Source: Balneolaceae bacterium
GTDB lineage: Bacteria > Bacteroidota > Rhodothermia > Balneolales > Balneolaceae
DNA length: 46,589 bases
NCBI GenBank assembly: GCA_020832415.1
Contig: JAFIES010000094.1
Location: 1 to 46,589 of the forward strand
Direction: 5' to 3'
The stretch's first letter is position 1, and each line of letters opens with the position of its first letter. The notes under the pieces are model-generated. The model saw nothing but the letters and a program-made list of their open reading frames with translations. It made no database searches and was not told the DNA's origin. The translations under genes and the position numbers were made by a program. This document shows, one piece after another, positions 39,253-46,589 of the stretch.

Positions 39253-42200
39253 AAGTCTGTTCTCTGTAATGGCTTCATCCATGCGAATTTTCATCACCTC
39301 AATTCGGTCGTATTCTCTCAAGAGCTGAATCGGTTTTCCGGGAAACAGATCGGCTGTATGTTCATTGGTTCCATAGCTCATTCTGAACCGCCAGGTATGC
39401 TCTGAGTTATCATCCAGGCCATGCAGGGACACCGAAACCGGAAAATCATTTGAGCGGATTTGGATCCATTCTGAGTGCGAATCAACCAGGTTCAGGCTGC
39501 CTGAAGTTCGCACATCAAGAAGATCGCCCGGTGGTAATGGCGGCAGGATGTAGCTCATTTTCTCATCATCCGGAACCGGGAATTCCGACATCCACAGTTT
39601 TCGATTCTGGCCGGCTTGCTGAAACTCAATCCAGCTTTTCATTTCATTGGACGTTGCAGCTTCTTTCAGGGCAACCTGTTTGTTCTGTTCAGTTTGATCA
39701 TCCATTTTCAGGTTGATTTCTCCTTCGCCAGAAGCATAAATCCAATACCCGTTATTTGGCAATAGTGTTTGAACAGCAGCATACCCTGTGGGTGAAAATC
39801 CAAACACAGGTGCATTGGTCAGAATGCCGGACTCATCCACAATATTACTCACAGAAGCCGGTGCTGACAGGCTCCCAATCAGGTTCCATCCCTCCTGCAA
39901 ATTGTAGGATGATGAAGTGAGCCCTGACCCCGTAACCGGTACTGTTTCCGGATCGAACGTGCGGGATTTAATCCAGTAACCAGCAGCAGGTATCAACTGA
40001 TCCGATAATTCATATTGATTACTGAACCCAAACATCGTGATGTTTTCGTGACCCGCGAGTGGTGCGACGAGAGGAGAGCTGACAAGCCTCCATTCATTAT
40101 GATCTGCCACAATAGAGCTGCTGTAGAAAGTTACAACGTTTGATAGCCCCCCTTCTACGCCATCGGTGTTCACAGCTGAAAGCCTGTAAAACAGCGTGGA
40201 ACCTGATGGGGCTCCATCCACAAAAGAAATTGCGTTTGCCGCTGCCTGACCAATCTGCTCCAAATTATCCGGTGAGTTGCTCCGGTAGATGATGAAATTT
40301 TGAATAAACTCCTGGTTCATCGGCTGCCAGGTAATTGTCACTTCTGAGGCATCCCCGATCAAATCCGTAATGACGGGTGGATCGGGTACCGGAGCTGGTA
40401 CGGCTTCAAATTCAATGAGTGCAACATCATTCAACTCAACCCCAAAAACAGTTATCGTGATAGACACAGCCCCAACGGTTTCGCTGACTACAGTAAATCT
40501 GTAAACCCCGGTATCGCTCTCAGTTGGTTCTGAAGCAGATGCAGTTCCGCTTATCTGAATAGAAAACTCTTCGGGACTGATCCCGGTGATCAACTCATTT
40601 TCTTCGTCTTTGAGTGTAATCGTAACGATTGATGCATCTTCACCATCCGCCAGGTGGGGTGATGTTGCCGTTACCTTCGAATTGTCTGCATCCACAGCAG
40701 GCTCCGGCTCTGTAAATTCGATCTCGGCAATTTGGACTAGAGGGAATCCCAAAACGAGAAATTTCAGGTTGATCACACCCGGCCTGTTACTTACTACCAT
40801 GAGTTCATAAATACCTTTGGTATTGGTTTCACTAATTTTTGAAGCAGTGACTCCATCAGGCAGGTCAAAACCAAAATCTTCAGCCAACATACCGGAAATT
40901 GGCTCGCCTTTCTTATCCCTTAGTATGATGGAAATGGTTGAAAAATCCACGCCATCGGCAAGATGGGGGGATGTGGCGGAAACAGCAGATCCGTTTACAT
41001 CCACTACAATCTCAGGCTCTTTAAACTCAATAAGCGCTTTTTTATTGATGATTACTCCCCCAGCTGAAACTGTAACCGAGACGGCATCTGCTTTCGTACT
41101 TGTTACACCGAACAAGTACATTCCGGGTTTATCGGTTTCGGTAACCGGAGAGGCAGTAGCGTTTCCTGACAATGTGACTTTGAAATCATCTGCTGTAAAG
41201 CCGGTAATAACATCATCATTTTCATCCCGGAGAAAGACGTTTACTTCCGAGGCATCCATCCCATTGGCAACGTGTGGAGTTGTGGCAGAGATGAACGAAA
41301 GCTGTGCATCAACAACTTGGGGCGGTGATTCGAAATCTATTTCCGGTTGATCGTTCAATTCAATTCCATCAACAGATACAGTTACGGTAACAACTTCAGC
41401 TTCATTATTTATTACAGAAAATGTGTAAGTACCTTCGGTGTCGATTTCAGTTACCTCAGAAGCTTTTGCGCTTCCGGAGAGTATGACTTTAAAATCCGCA
41501 TTATTGAACCCGGCGATTGGAGCATCATTCTGATCGCGCAGTAAAATGGTGACAGTTGATTGATCTTCCCCGTCCGCCAGGTGGGGTGATGTTGCTGATA
41601 CTGATGAATTGTCCGCATCCACCATTTGTGGCGGAGCTTCAAATTCCACTTTGGGCTGATTATCCAACTCCACACCACCGGCTTTTACTGAAACAGTTAC
41701 TGTTTCGGCGATGGTGTTCGTTACTGTGAACGTATATACTCCCGCAGTGGCGGTTTCAGTGACGGACGATGCCACCGCACTGCCGGACAATTGTATATCG
41801 AAATCATCATTTACAAAACCGGTGATTGACTCACTATCTCCATCAACCAGCGAAATCAGAACTTCAGAAGCATCTTCTCCATCGGCAAGATGTGGGGATG
41901 TAGCGGTAATTTTGGCAAGGCCGGCATCCGGCACTTTAGGTGGTGAGATAAAATCGATTTCGGGTTGATCATTCAGTTCAATGCCCTCCGCAGTTACTGC
42001 TACGGTAACAATTTCTTCTTCTTTGTTGGTTATGGTAAACCGATAAGTTCCCGGTGTGTCGGTCTCGGTTATGGATGAGAATGCAGCACTACCTTTTACC
42101 TGGATGCTGAAATCATCATTTGTGCGACCGGGAATTGGCTGGTCGTTTTCATCCCGCAACAGTACTGTAACCGTGGATGTTTTGACATCATCAATCATTT

Positions 42201-45200
42201 GTGGGGAAGATGCCGTTACCATTGAATTTTTGGCATCGGGAATTTGAATGGGTTCTTCAAACACGATTTCGGGTTTGTCCTCAAGTTCCATTCCGAGAAC
42301 GGCAACTGTTACAATAACAGTTTCAGCCACTGTGTTGGTAACCGCAAACGTATAGACGCCTCCTGTTGCGGTCTCGCTGACGTCTGATGCAACAGCACTG
42401 CCAGTTAGTTCAATCAGGAAATCATCGTTCTGCAAGCCGGTAAACACTTCGCGGTCTTCATTCGCAACCGTGATGGTTACCGTGGAAGCGTCCTCGCCAT
42501 CGGCAACATGCGGCGAAGTTGCATTCACACTCGATTCACCAGGATCAACCGGTTTGATGAAGGTAATGAGCACATCTTCCAAAGCTATGCCATTTACAAT
42601 AATTTTGATTCCTGCAATTCCCGGTTCATCAGAAGTCACAGTAAACGTATAGGTACCCGGCACATCTGTTTCTGTGATTTTCGTCAATGAACCGAAGCCA
42701 CCATTGCTGAACGTAAAATCATCTGGCTCAAGTCCGCTTACCGGTTCACTTTTTGTATCCACTACAACGATGGTGACAACAGAAGCATCCACTCCATCCG
42801 AAAAATGGGGAGAGGTGGCCGATGTTGATGATGATTTAGCATCTACAATTTGGACGGCCGCTTCAAATACAATTTCGGGCTGATCATCCAGCTCTACACC
42901 ATCGGCTATAACCGTTAGCGTTACCGTTTCAATTTCGGTATTGGTAATAGTGAAGGTATACGTACCCGGTGTACTGGTCTCTTCAACTTCTGATGCTTCC
43001 GCACTGCCGGTTAACACTATCTCAAAATGACCGTCCAGTAGGTTTGTGATTGGCTCATCAGATTCATCGCGCAGAACTACAGTCGCGACAGAAGTGTCCA
43101 TGCCATCGGCAAGGTGCGGACTTGTGGCCGATACCGAAGAATTATCTGCATCCACAATTTGAACCGGGTCTGTACATACTTCAGCCAATTCATCGCCGGA
43201 AATGTTCCAGTTATAAGTATTCACCAGAATATTCCTGGCAGCCTCAGCACAGTATGTTTGCCCAAAAGCACCCAATTTGATGTTATTTTGCAGATTCTGG
43301 GTTGACCAGCCGATGAGCGTCGCATCATAATTTTCTCTCAACATACCTGAAAAGTTCAGCAAATCGGCCATACCTGTGACATTACTAACATTCCAGCCAC
43401 CAATATTTTGGTTGAAAATGGATGCACTATAAAACATACCACCCATGTTAGTAAGGCTGGAGGTATTCCATCCGCTGATATCGGCGTTAAAAGCAATAGC
43501 TCCAAAAAACATTCCGGACATGTTTGTCACACTGCTTACATCCCATCCACCGATATTCTGATTGAAGTAGGTTGTTTTATCAAACATGCCTGCCATATTC
43601 TCAACACTGCTAACATCCCAGCCGGATATATCGGCATTAAAGATATTTCCTTCGGGTGAGCTAAACATATAAGACATATCTTTCACATTTGATACATCCC
43701 AGCCTTGTTCACTTTCAGGGTCATAGCCGATATCCATATTGAAATTCACGGCTCCGTTAAACATCCTCGACATATCAGTTACATTGCTTACATTCCAGTC
43801 GCTGATATCTCCGTTAAAAAAGATCAGGTATTCAAAAAGGCGGCTCATGTCTGTTACATTCGATACATCCCAGTGGTTCAGATCGGTGTTAAAATTGCCC
43901 GATTCACTAAACATCTCTTTCATTGAGGCCACGCTGCTCAAATCCGGCGCATCTGTGGCATGGATATTATTGAGATTCCAGGTACCGCTGAACGCATTCT
44001 CCATCGAATCCCAGGCTAAATCACCCCACTGGTCAATCGAAATGATTTTTGCATTATCACCGCTTCGGTTGAAATAAATCCTGGGAAATTCACCGGAAAT
44101 GGATACCGTATAATCCCCTGCCACGGCGTAGGTATGCTCAAGATAGTGTTCCTCACTTTCGCCGGGATTGGTGTCGTATGATTCAGAATTACCATCCCCC
44201 CAGTCAATGGTAAAATTGTATCCATTACCGATCATGGGAATGCGTATTTGATTGTTTGCGGATGCCCCTGAGTTATTGGTTTTCCAGGTTGTAATAAATG
44301 GGGCCGTTGATGAGGAACAATCAGCAGCCAAAGCATCGCCCTGTATCTCCCAGTTAAAATCTGATACCAGGATATTTCTGGCATCTGTTGCACAATAAGT
44401 TCTGCCACCGGCACCAAGAGTTACATCACTTTCAAGATCCTGTGCCGCCCAACCGATCAGTGTGGCGTCGTAATTTTCCCTGGACAAATTGCTGAAATTG
44501 AACAGGCTGCTCATATCCGGAACACCGCTCACATCCCAGCCCCCAAGGCTTTGATCGAAGGATTCGGCACCTTCAAACATGCTGAACATGGAATTGAGGT
44601 TTGCCGTGTTCCATCCGCTGATGTCTGCATCAAAGGACCGGGCGCCAAAAAACATCACTTCCATGTTGGTTACACTGCTCACATCCCACCCACCAATATC
44701 CTGGTTAAAACTGGTAGCATTACTGAACATCGCCGACATATCCTCAACACTGCTCACATCCCATTCGGAGATTTCGGAATTGAACGCGTTGCCTTCCTGT
44801 GAGCTGAACATGTTCGCCATAGTTACCACATTGCTCACATCCCAGGCTATGTAATAATCCGGTTCATCAACATTTATCTCTTTTGTTTGAATGTCTCCGT
44901 TAAACTGCACCGCGTCCTGAAACATGTACGACATATCCGTTATATTGCTCACGTTCCAGTTACTGATGTCTCCGTTGAAGAAGGTCGCATCTTCAAACAG
45001 GCCACGCATGTTCGTTACATTGCTCACATCCCAGTGGGTGAGGTCGCTGTTGATGCGGGTACGCCGGAGCATTCTTTCCATCGATTCCACATTGCTCAAA
45101 TCCGGGGCTTCTGTTTGCGGGAAGGATGCCAGATTGAATGCACCATCAAACGCGAATGCCATAGATGTCCACTGAATACTTCCCCACTGATCAATAGATA

Positions 45201-46589
45201 AAATCTTTCCGCTGTCGCTGCTGCCGGAGAAATAAATTCTGGGGAAATCGCCGGTGATGGATACCTGATAAATCCCCGTCGAAGGATAGGTATGTTCAAG
45301 ATAATGAAACTCATCCTCGCCGGGATTGGCGGTATAGGTTTCGGAAGATCCGTCTCCCCAATGCACGGTAAAGTTGTACCCGTTACCAATCATAGGGATA
45401 CGAATCTGGTTATCTGCAGATGCTCTCGGAGGAGGGAATATGGTTGGATTCGTTCTCCACGTTGTGATGAAAGCATCACCGGGTTCAGCAGATTCTTCAA
45501 AAACAATTTCAGGAGTATCTGATAAATCCACAAAATCTGCTCTTACATAAACGGTTACGATATCTTCTGTAACATTGGTTACCTGAAATCGATACGTTCC
45601 GGGTGTAGATGTTTCTGTAACATCGGTTAATTCTGCATTTGTGGCTTCACCAATGCCTTCCAGATCTATTAAGAAATCATCGTTTGTAAAGCCGGAAATA
45701 GGCTGGTCGGATTCATCCCTCAAAATAATCTCTACTGTAGAAGCATCGAGTCCATCCGCCAAGTGCGGACTTGTTGCGCTAACAGAGGAGTTGTCAGCAC
45801 TCACAACAACAGGTGGCGGAGGTGGTGGCGATGCATCGTCTTCAAAAAGAATAACCGGCTGTTGCGCAAGTTCAACTCCATCTGCAGTGATGGTTACGGT
45901 TACGCTTTCCTCAACCGTGTTGGTTACTGAAAATGTGTAGGTTCCTGCAGTAGCTGATTCTGTAACGCTCGTTGATGAGGCACTCCCGGTAAGATTTACG
46001 TTGAAGCTGCTGTTCGCAAGGTCTGAAAAAGGCTCGTTCGATTCATCTCGCAAAAGGATTGTTACACTGGAAGCATCAGAGCCATCAGGCAGATGCGGGC
46101 TGGTTGCTGAAACGGATGAGTTCGACGCACTAACGGTTGGAGATGGGGGAGGTGCCGGCTCAATCTCAAAAAGAATCACCGGTTTCTGGTTGAGCTCCAT
46201 GCCATCGGCGGTAATGGTTACAGTAACGCTTTCTTCAACGGTATTGGTTACAATAAAAGAATAGACACCGGGTGTTGCGGTTTCCGCCACATCCGATGCA
46301 ACCGCACTGCCTGTGAGATCGATCTGGAAATCGTTGTTAAGCAGTCCACTGACTGGTTGGTCTGCTTCATCTGAAAGTTTGATGGTTACCAACGAAGCAT
46401 CGGACCCGTCTGCGATATGTGGTGATGTTGCCTCTGCATCGGAGTTGGCTGCATCCACAATTTGAGGAGGGGCGTTGAAAATAATTTGAGGCTGATTTGT
46501 TAACTGAATTCCATCGGCAGTAATGGTTACGGTGACGCTCTCTTCAACAGTGTTGGTTACCGAAAATGTATAGACACCATCAAATTCGG
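39004..46589 (-). CDS. Giant T9SS-exported adhesin-like protein, 3' part (5' end outside the window)
   Basis: At least 2,528 residues; the frame is open to the right edge. In N-to-C order: one partial and three full Big-1/invasin-type Ig-like repeats (45475-46589), two tandem BspA-like modules (45474-43156), nine more Ig-like repeats of about 102 residues (43155-40390), one fibronectin III domain (about 40389-40110), a beta-rich region with paired W-N-L-I-G/GYW motifs, and a T9SS type A sorting domain at the C-terminus (LPNYPNPFNPATTINYQL to MYIVRFMAGGDSQIRKITLIK). The sorting domain predicts transport across the outer membrane and attachment or release at the surface. The protein is probably an adhesin or matrix protein; its ligand is unknown. 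The next gene starts 2 bp downstream. Confidence 0.92.
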   Translation of the reverse strand, partial: EFDGVYTFSVTNTVEESVTVTITADGIQLTNQPQIIFNAPPQIVDAANSDAEATSPHIADGSDASLVTIKLSDEADQPVSGLLNNDFQIDLTGSAVASDVAETATPGVYSFIVTNTVEESVTVTITADGMELNQKPVILFEIEPAPPPSPTVSASNSSVSATSPHLPDGSDASSVTILLRDESNEPFSDLANSSFNVNLTGSASSTSVTESATAGTYTFSVTNTVEESVTVTITADGVELAQQPVILFEDDASPPPPPPVVVSADNSSVSATSPHLADGLDASTVEIILRDESDQPISGFTNDDFLIDLEGIGEATNAELTDVTETSTPGTYRFQVTNVTEDIVTVYVRADFVDLSDTPEIVFEESAEPGDAFITTWRTNPTIFPPPRASADNQIRIPMIGNGYNFTVHWGDGSSETYTANPGEDEFHYLEHTYPSTGIYQVSITGDFPRIYFSGSSDSGKILSIDQWGSIQWTSMAFAFDGAFNLASFPQTEAPDLSNVESMERMLRRTRINSDLTHWDVSNVTNMRGLFEDATFFNGDISNWNVSNITDMSYMFQDAVQFNGDIQTKEINVDEPDYYIAWDVSNVVTMANMFSSQEGNAFNSEISEWDVSSVEDMSAMFSNATSFNQDIGGWDVSSVTNMEVMFFGARSFDADISGWNTANLNSMFSMFEGAESFDQSLGGWDVSGVPDMSSLFNFSNLSRENYDATLIGWAAQDLESDVTLGAGGRTYCATDARNILVSDFNWEIQGDALAADCSSSTAPFITTWKTNNSGASANNQIRIPMIGNGYNFTIDWGDGNSESYDTNPGESEEHYLEHTYAVAGDYTVSISGEFPRIYFNRSGDNAKIISIDQWGDLAWDSMENAFSGTWNLNNIHATDAPDLSSVASMKEMFSESGNFNTDLNHWDVSNVTDMSRLFEYLIFFNGDISDWNVSNVTDMSRMFNGAVNFNMDIGYDPESEQGWDVSNVKDMSYMFSSPEGNIFNADISGWDVSSVENMAGMFDKTTYFNQNIGGWDVSSVTNMSGMFFGAIAFNADISGWNTSSLTNMGGMFYSASIFNQNIGGWNVSNVTGMADLLNFSGMLRENYDATLIGWSTQNLQNNIKLGAFGQTYCAEAARNILVNTYNWNISGDELAEVCTDPVQIVDADNSSVSATSPHLADGMDTSVATVVLRDESDEPITNLLDGHFEIVLTGSAEASEVEETSTPGTYTFTITNTEIETVTLTVIADGVELDDQPEIVFEAAVQIVDAKSSSTSATSPHFSDGVDASVVTIVVVDTKSEPVSGLEPDDFTFSNGGFGSLTKITETDVPGTYTFTVTSDEPGIAGIKIIVNGIALEDVLITFIKPVDPGESSVNATSPHVADGEDASTVTITVANEDREVFTGLQNDDFLIELTGSAVASDVSETATGGVYTFAVTNTVAETVIVTVAVLGMELEDKPEIVFEEPIQIPDAKNSMVTASSPQMIDDVKTSTVTVLLRDENDQPIPGRTNDDFSIQVKGSAAFSSITETDTPGTYRFTITNKEEEIVTVAVTAEGIELNDQPEIDFISPPKVPDAGLAKITATSPHLADGEDASEVLISLVDGDSESITGFVNDDFDIQLSGSAVASSVTETATAGVYTFTVTNTIAETVTVSVKAGGVELDNQPKVEFEAPPQMVDADNSSVSATSPHLADGEDQSTVTILLRDQNDAPIAGFNNADFKVILSGSAKASEVTEIDTEGTYTFSVINNEAEVVTVTVSVDGIELNDQPEIDFESPPQVVDAQLSFISATTPHVANGMDASEVNVFLRDENDDVITGFTADDFKVTLSGNATASPVTETDKPGMYLFGVTSTKADAVSVTVSAGGVIINKKALIEFKEPEIVVDVNGSAVSATSPHLADGVDFSTISIILRDKKGEPISGMLAEDFGFDLPDGVTASKISETNTKGIYELMVVSNRPGVINLKFLVLGFPLVQIAEIEFTEPEPAVDADNSKVTATSPHLADGEDASIVTITLKDEENELITGISPEEFSIQISGTASASEPTESDTGVYRFTVVSETVGAVSITITVFGVELNDVALIEFEAVPAPVPDPPVITDLIGDASEVTITWQPMNQEFIQNFIIYRSNSPDNLEQIGQAAANAISFVDGAPSGSTLFYRLSAVNTDGVEGGLSNVVTFYSSSIVADHNEWRLVSSPLVAPLAGHENITMFGFSNQYELSDQLIPAAGYWIKSRTFDPETVPVTGSGLTSSSYNLQEGWNLIGSLSAPASVSNIVDESGILTNAPVFGFSPTGYAAVQTLLPNNGYWIYASGEGEINLKMDDQTEQNKQVALKEAATSNEMKSWIEFQQAGQNRKLWMSEFPVPDDEKMSYILPPLPPGDLLDVRTSGSLNLVDSHSEWIQIRSNDFPVSVSLHGLDDNSEHTWRFRMSYGTNEHTADLFPGKPIQLLREYDRIEVMKIRMDEAITENRLLPNYPNPFNPATTINYQLRDHGLVRIEVFDSIGRRVQVLTNEIQTSGEYKVNFDATHLSTGMYIVRFMAGGDSQIRKITLIK
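40390..43155 (-). repeat. Nine tandem Ig-like (Big-1/invasin type) repeats
   Basis: 2,766 bp, averaging 307 bp (102 residues) per unit. Each unit begins near V-D-A-x-x-S and carries A-T-S-P-H-L-A-D-G-x-D-A-S, then D-D-F-x-I-x-L-x-G-S, T-E-T-x-T-x-G-x-Y-x-F and a final A-D-G-V-E-L-x-x-Q-P-x-I-x-F. The units diverge moderately, with no two identical. Confidence 0.9.
43156..44298 (-). repeat. BspA/DUF285-type module, copy 2
   Basis: 381 residues: a PKD-like head (WGDG), then seven W-D-V-S-N/S-V-x-x-M-x-x-M-F type units, then a tail with R-E-N-Y-D-A-T-L-I-G-W and Y-C-x-x-A-R-N-I-L-V. It follows copy 1 directly in the protein and is its tandem duplicate. Confidence 0.9.
44299..45474 (-). repeat. 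BspA/DUF285-type module, copy 1
   Basis: 392 residues with the same head, seven units and tail as copy 2. The units are about 24 residues, typical of the BspA-like leucine-rich surface proteins. The two modules together are an internal duplication of about 1.15 kb. Confidence 0.9.
45475..46589 (-). repeat. Ig-like (Big-1/invasin type) repeats before the BspA modules
   Basis: Three full units and part of a fourth, ending at the window edge. They share the A-T-S-P-H-x-x-D-G signature with the nine later repeats, and some linkers are Pro-rich (APPPSPT, SPPPPPP), unlike the later ones. Confidence 0.9.

Noticed and set aside
44299-45474. Short-read misassembly as the cause of the duplicated BspA module
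   Set aside because: The two copies differ at many positions and in unit details, so they are real diverged copies rather than a collapsed or repeated read block.
40586-46264. Many plus-strand open frames opposite the giant gene
   Set aside because: They are antisense mirrors of the repeat units, recurring with each repeat, and lack any protein-family features.

Overview
The window looks like a chromosomal segment of a Balneolaceae-type bacterium (phylum Balneolota/Rhodothermota, close to Bacteroidota). The assignment rests on several signs: a C-terminal type IX secretion (T9SS) sorting domain with the NYPNPFNPATTI motif, DUF4293, DUF5686, DUF4914 and Bacteroidota-type LptD proteins, many lipoproteins and Tat-exported sugar enzymes, sparse Shine-Dalgarno sites, and Bacteroidota-type promoters (TTTG-N21-TATATTTG) in front of both tRNA genes. 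This is inference from gene content; no 16S gene is present. Most of the window is ordinary core genome. The accessory parts are a small IS200-like element and a very large surface-protein gene.

Layout. 1-5.3 kb (+): the 3' part of an RND efflux permease, a DUF4293 membrane protein, an EamA transporter and an MltF-like lytic transglycosylase. 5.3-7.8 kb (-): an rsbV-rsbW-rsbU type partner-switching operon. 8.2-10.5 kb (-): a Tat-exported Gfo/Idh/MocA oxidoreductase followed by a DUF1080 lipoprotein, a likely 3-keto-glycoside pair. 10.9-15.1 kb (+): an outer-membrane barrel, an orphan ABC ATPase and a DUF5686 outer-membrane protein. 15.1-16.35 kb: a thrombospondin-type-3/OmpA-like lipoprotein, tRNA-Ala(GGC), an extra 3' tRNA-Ala fragment carrying CCA, and the small SRP RNA. 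16.35-21.3 kb: a YpdA-like flavoprotein, a YheT-like hydrolase, Ppx/GppA with an HD domain, and a self-contained membrane-protein/XRE-regulator pair with a clear promoter and operator-like dyad. 21.3-25.4 kb (-): LptD-like protein, ROK kinase and FtsB/DivIC-like protein. 25.6-30.2 kb: a PLD-SNase-HhH fusion lipoprotein, tRNA-Lys(TTT), a HIT protein, AroQ and a flippase.

30.2-31.4 kb holds an IS200-like Y1 transposase preceded by three clusters of three small hairpins. Two of the clusters are 77-bp direct repeats whose stems are kept by paired changes. 31.4-36 kb (+): RecN, a rhodanese, a TIM-barrel sugar isomerase/epimerase, a second DUF1080 protein and an exported flavodoxin. 36.2-38.1 kb (-) is a DUF4914 PEPCK-like protein. 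38.3 kb to the right edge (-) is a T9SS-exported repeat protein of more than 2,500 residues, with a small lipoprotein gene only 2 bp behind it.

How the genes work together. The two DUF1080 loci, with the oxidoreductase and the TIM-barrel protein, plausibly form one periplasmic route that oxidises and cleaves glycosides at C-3. LptD, DUF5686, the flippase and the T9SS protein all serve the outer membrane or cell surface. The best candidates for something not yet described are the triple-hairpin units beside the Y1 transposase, the PLD-SNase-HhH lipoprotein with a degraded SNase active site, the giant adhesin-like protein with a duplicated BspA module, and the CCA-bearing tRNA-Ala fragment.
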